Shown in pieces: positions 63,905 through 64,000 of a stretch of 64,000 bases of DNA. Made by a program: the position numbers and the translations under genes. The stretch covers positions 16,362,001-16,426,000 of the forward strand of contig CATNEN010000038.1 of NCBI GenBank assembly GCA_950097015.1, in the 5' to 3' direction. Position 1 is the stretch's first letter. Every line of letters begins with the position of its first letter. The notes below the pieces were generated by a model, which was not told the origin of the DNA, made no database searches, and saw only the letters and a list, made by a program, of their open reading frames with translations. This DNA comes from Macrostomum hystrix. Lineage: Eukaryota; Platyhelminthes; Macrostomidae.

Positions 63905-64000
63905 TTCGCCTACTTCACCCCCCCAATCTACAACATGCCAACCTCACTCCCCAGTCTACAACACGCCAACCTCACTCCCCAGTCTACAACACGCCAACCT
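63905..64000. repeat. Start of a 28-29 bp tandem array in spectrin intron 12 (cut by window edge)
   Basis: Three units with CAACCTCACTCCCCAGTCTA then CAACACGCC, continuing to the last base of the window. Confidence 0.85.

Overview
The window is nuclear DNA of an animal. It shows the standard genetic code, GT-AG introns, GC-rich exons in AT-rich surroundings, a ciliary gene (CFAP20), a beta-spectrin, an animal-type cytochrome P450 and tRNA-derived SINEs. The very high load of 6-32 bp tandem repeats and the small introns would fit a lophotrochozoan such as a free-living flatworm (for example Macrostomum). That placement is a guess from general character, not from a diagnostic sequence.

Layout. 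1-319: last coding exon of a gene that starts outside the window (polyQ plus coiled coil). 431-842: a SINE on the minus strand. 1.6-8.7 kb: three large minisatellites. 8.9-10.3 kb (minus): complete four-exon CFAP20. 12.7-15.0 kb (minus): a single-exon M13 (neprilysin/ECE-like) membrane protein that has lost its zinc-binding motif. 16-36.8 kb: almost no recognisable genes. It is a chain of minisatellites (20, 21, 21, 11, 29, 32, 21, 10, 12 and 22 bp units) separated by short AT-rich unique stretches, with one more SINE at 30.2 kb. 37.5-39.8 kb (plus): a complete four-exon CYP8-like P450 with a TATA box and poly(A) signals. 41-42.8 kb: two more repeats and a tRNA-derived SINE. 44.9 kb to the right edge (plus): the first 12 coding exons (about 1,359 codons) of a beta-spectrin gene. 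It covers both actin-binding CH domains and roughly the first half of the spectrin repeats, and continues past the window.

The spectrin introns are the most structured part. Nearly every one carries its own minisatellite. Introns 1 and 2 share the core TCTAACAGGT, present in both orientations within intron 2. Intron 11 holds a complete Ty3/gypsy retrotransposon (58239-62854; 324-bp LTRs differing at one base, 5-bp target duplication ATCCC, one uninterrupted Gag-Pol frame). It landed in the head of an older SINE only 39 bp downstream of an exon. The spectrin reading frame itself is intact.

Many very long open frames in this window come from tandem repeats whose units are multiples of 3, or have few stops, and are not treated as genes. 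No new multi-gene system is evident. The most unusual items are the catalytically dead M13 protein, the P450 with a shortened heme loop, the very young retrotransposon nested in a SINE, and the related repeat families in and around the spectrin gene.
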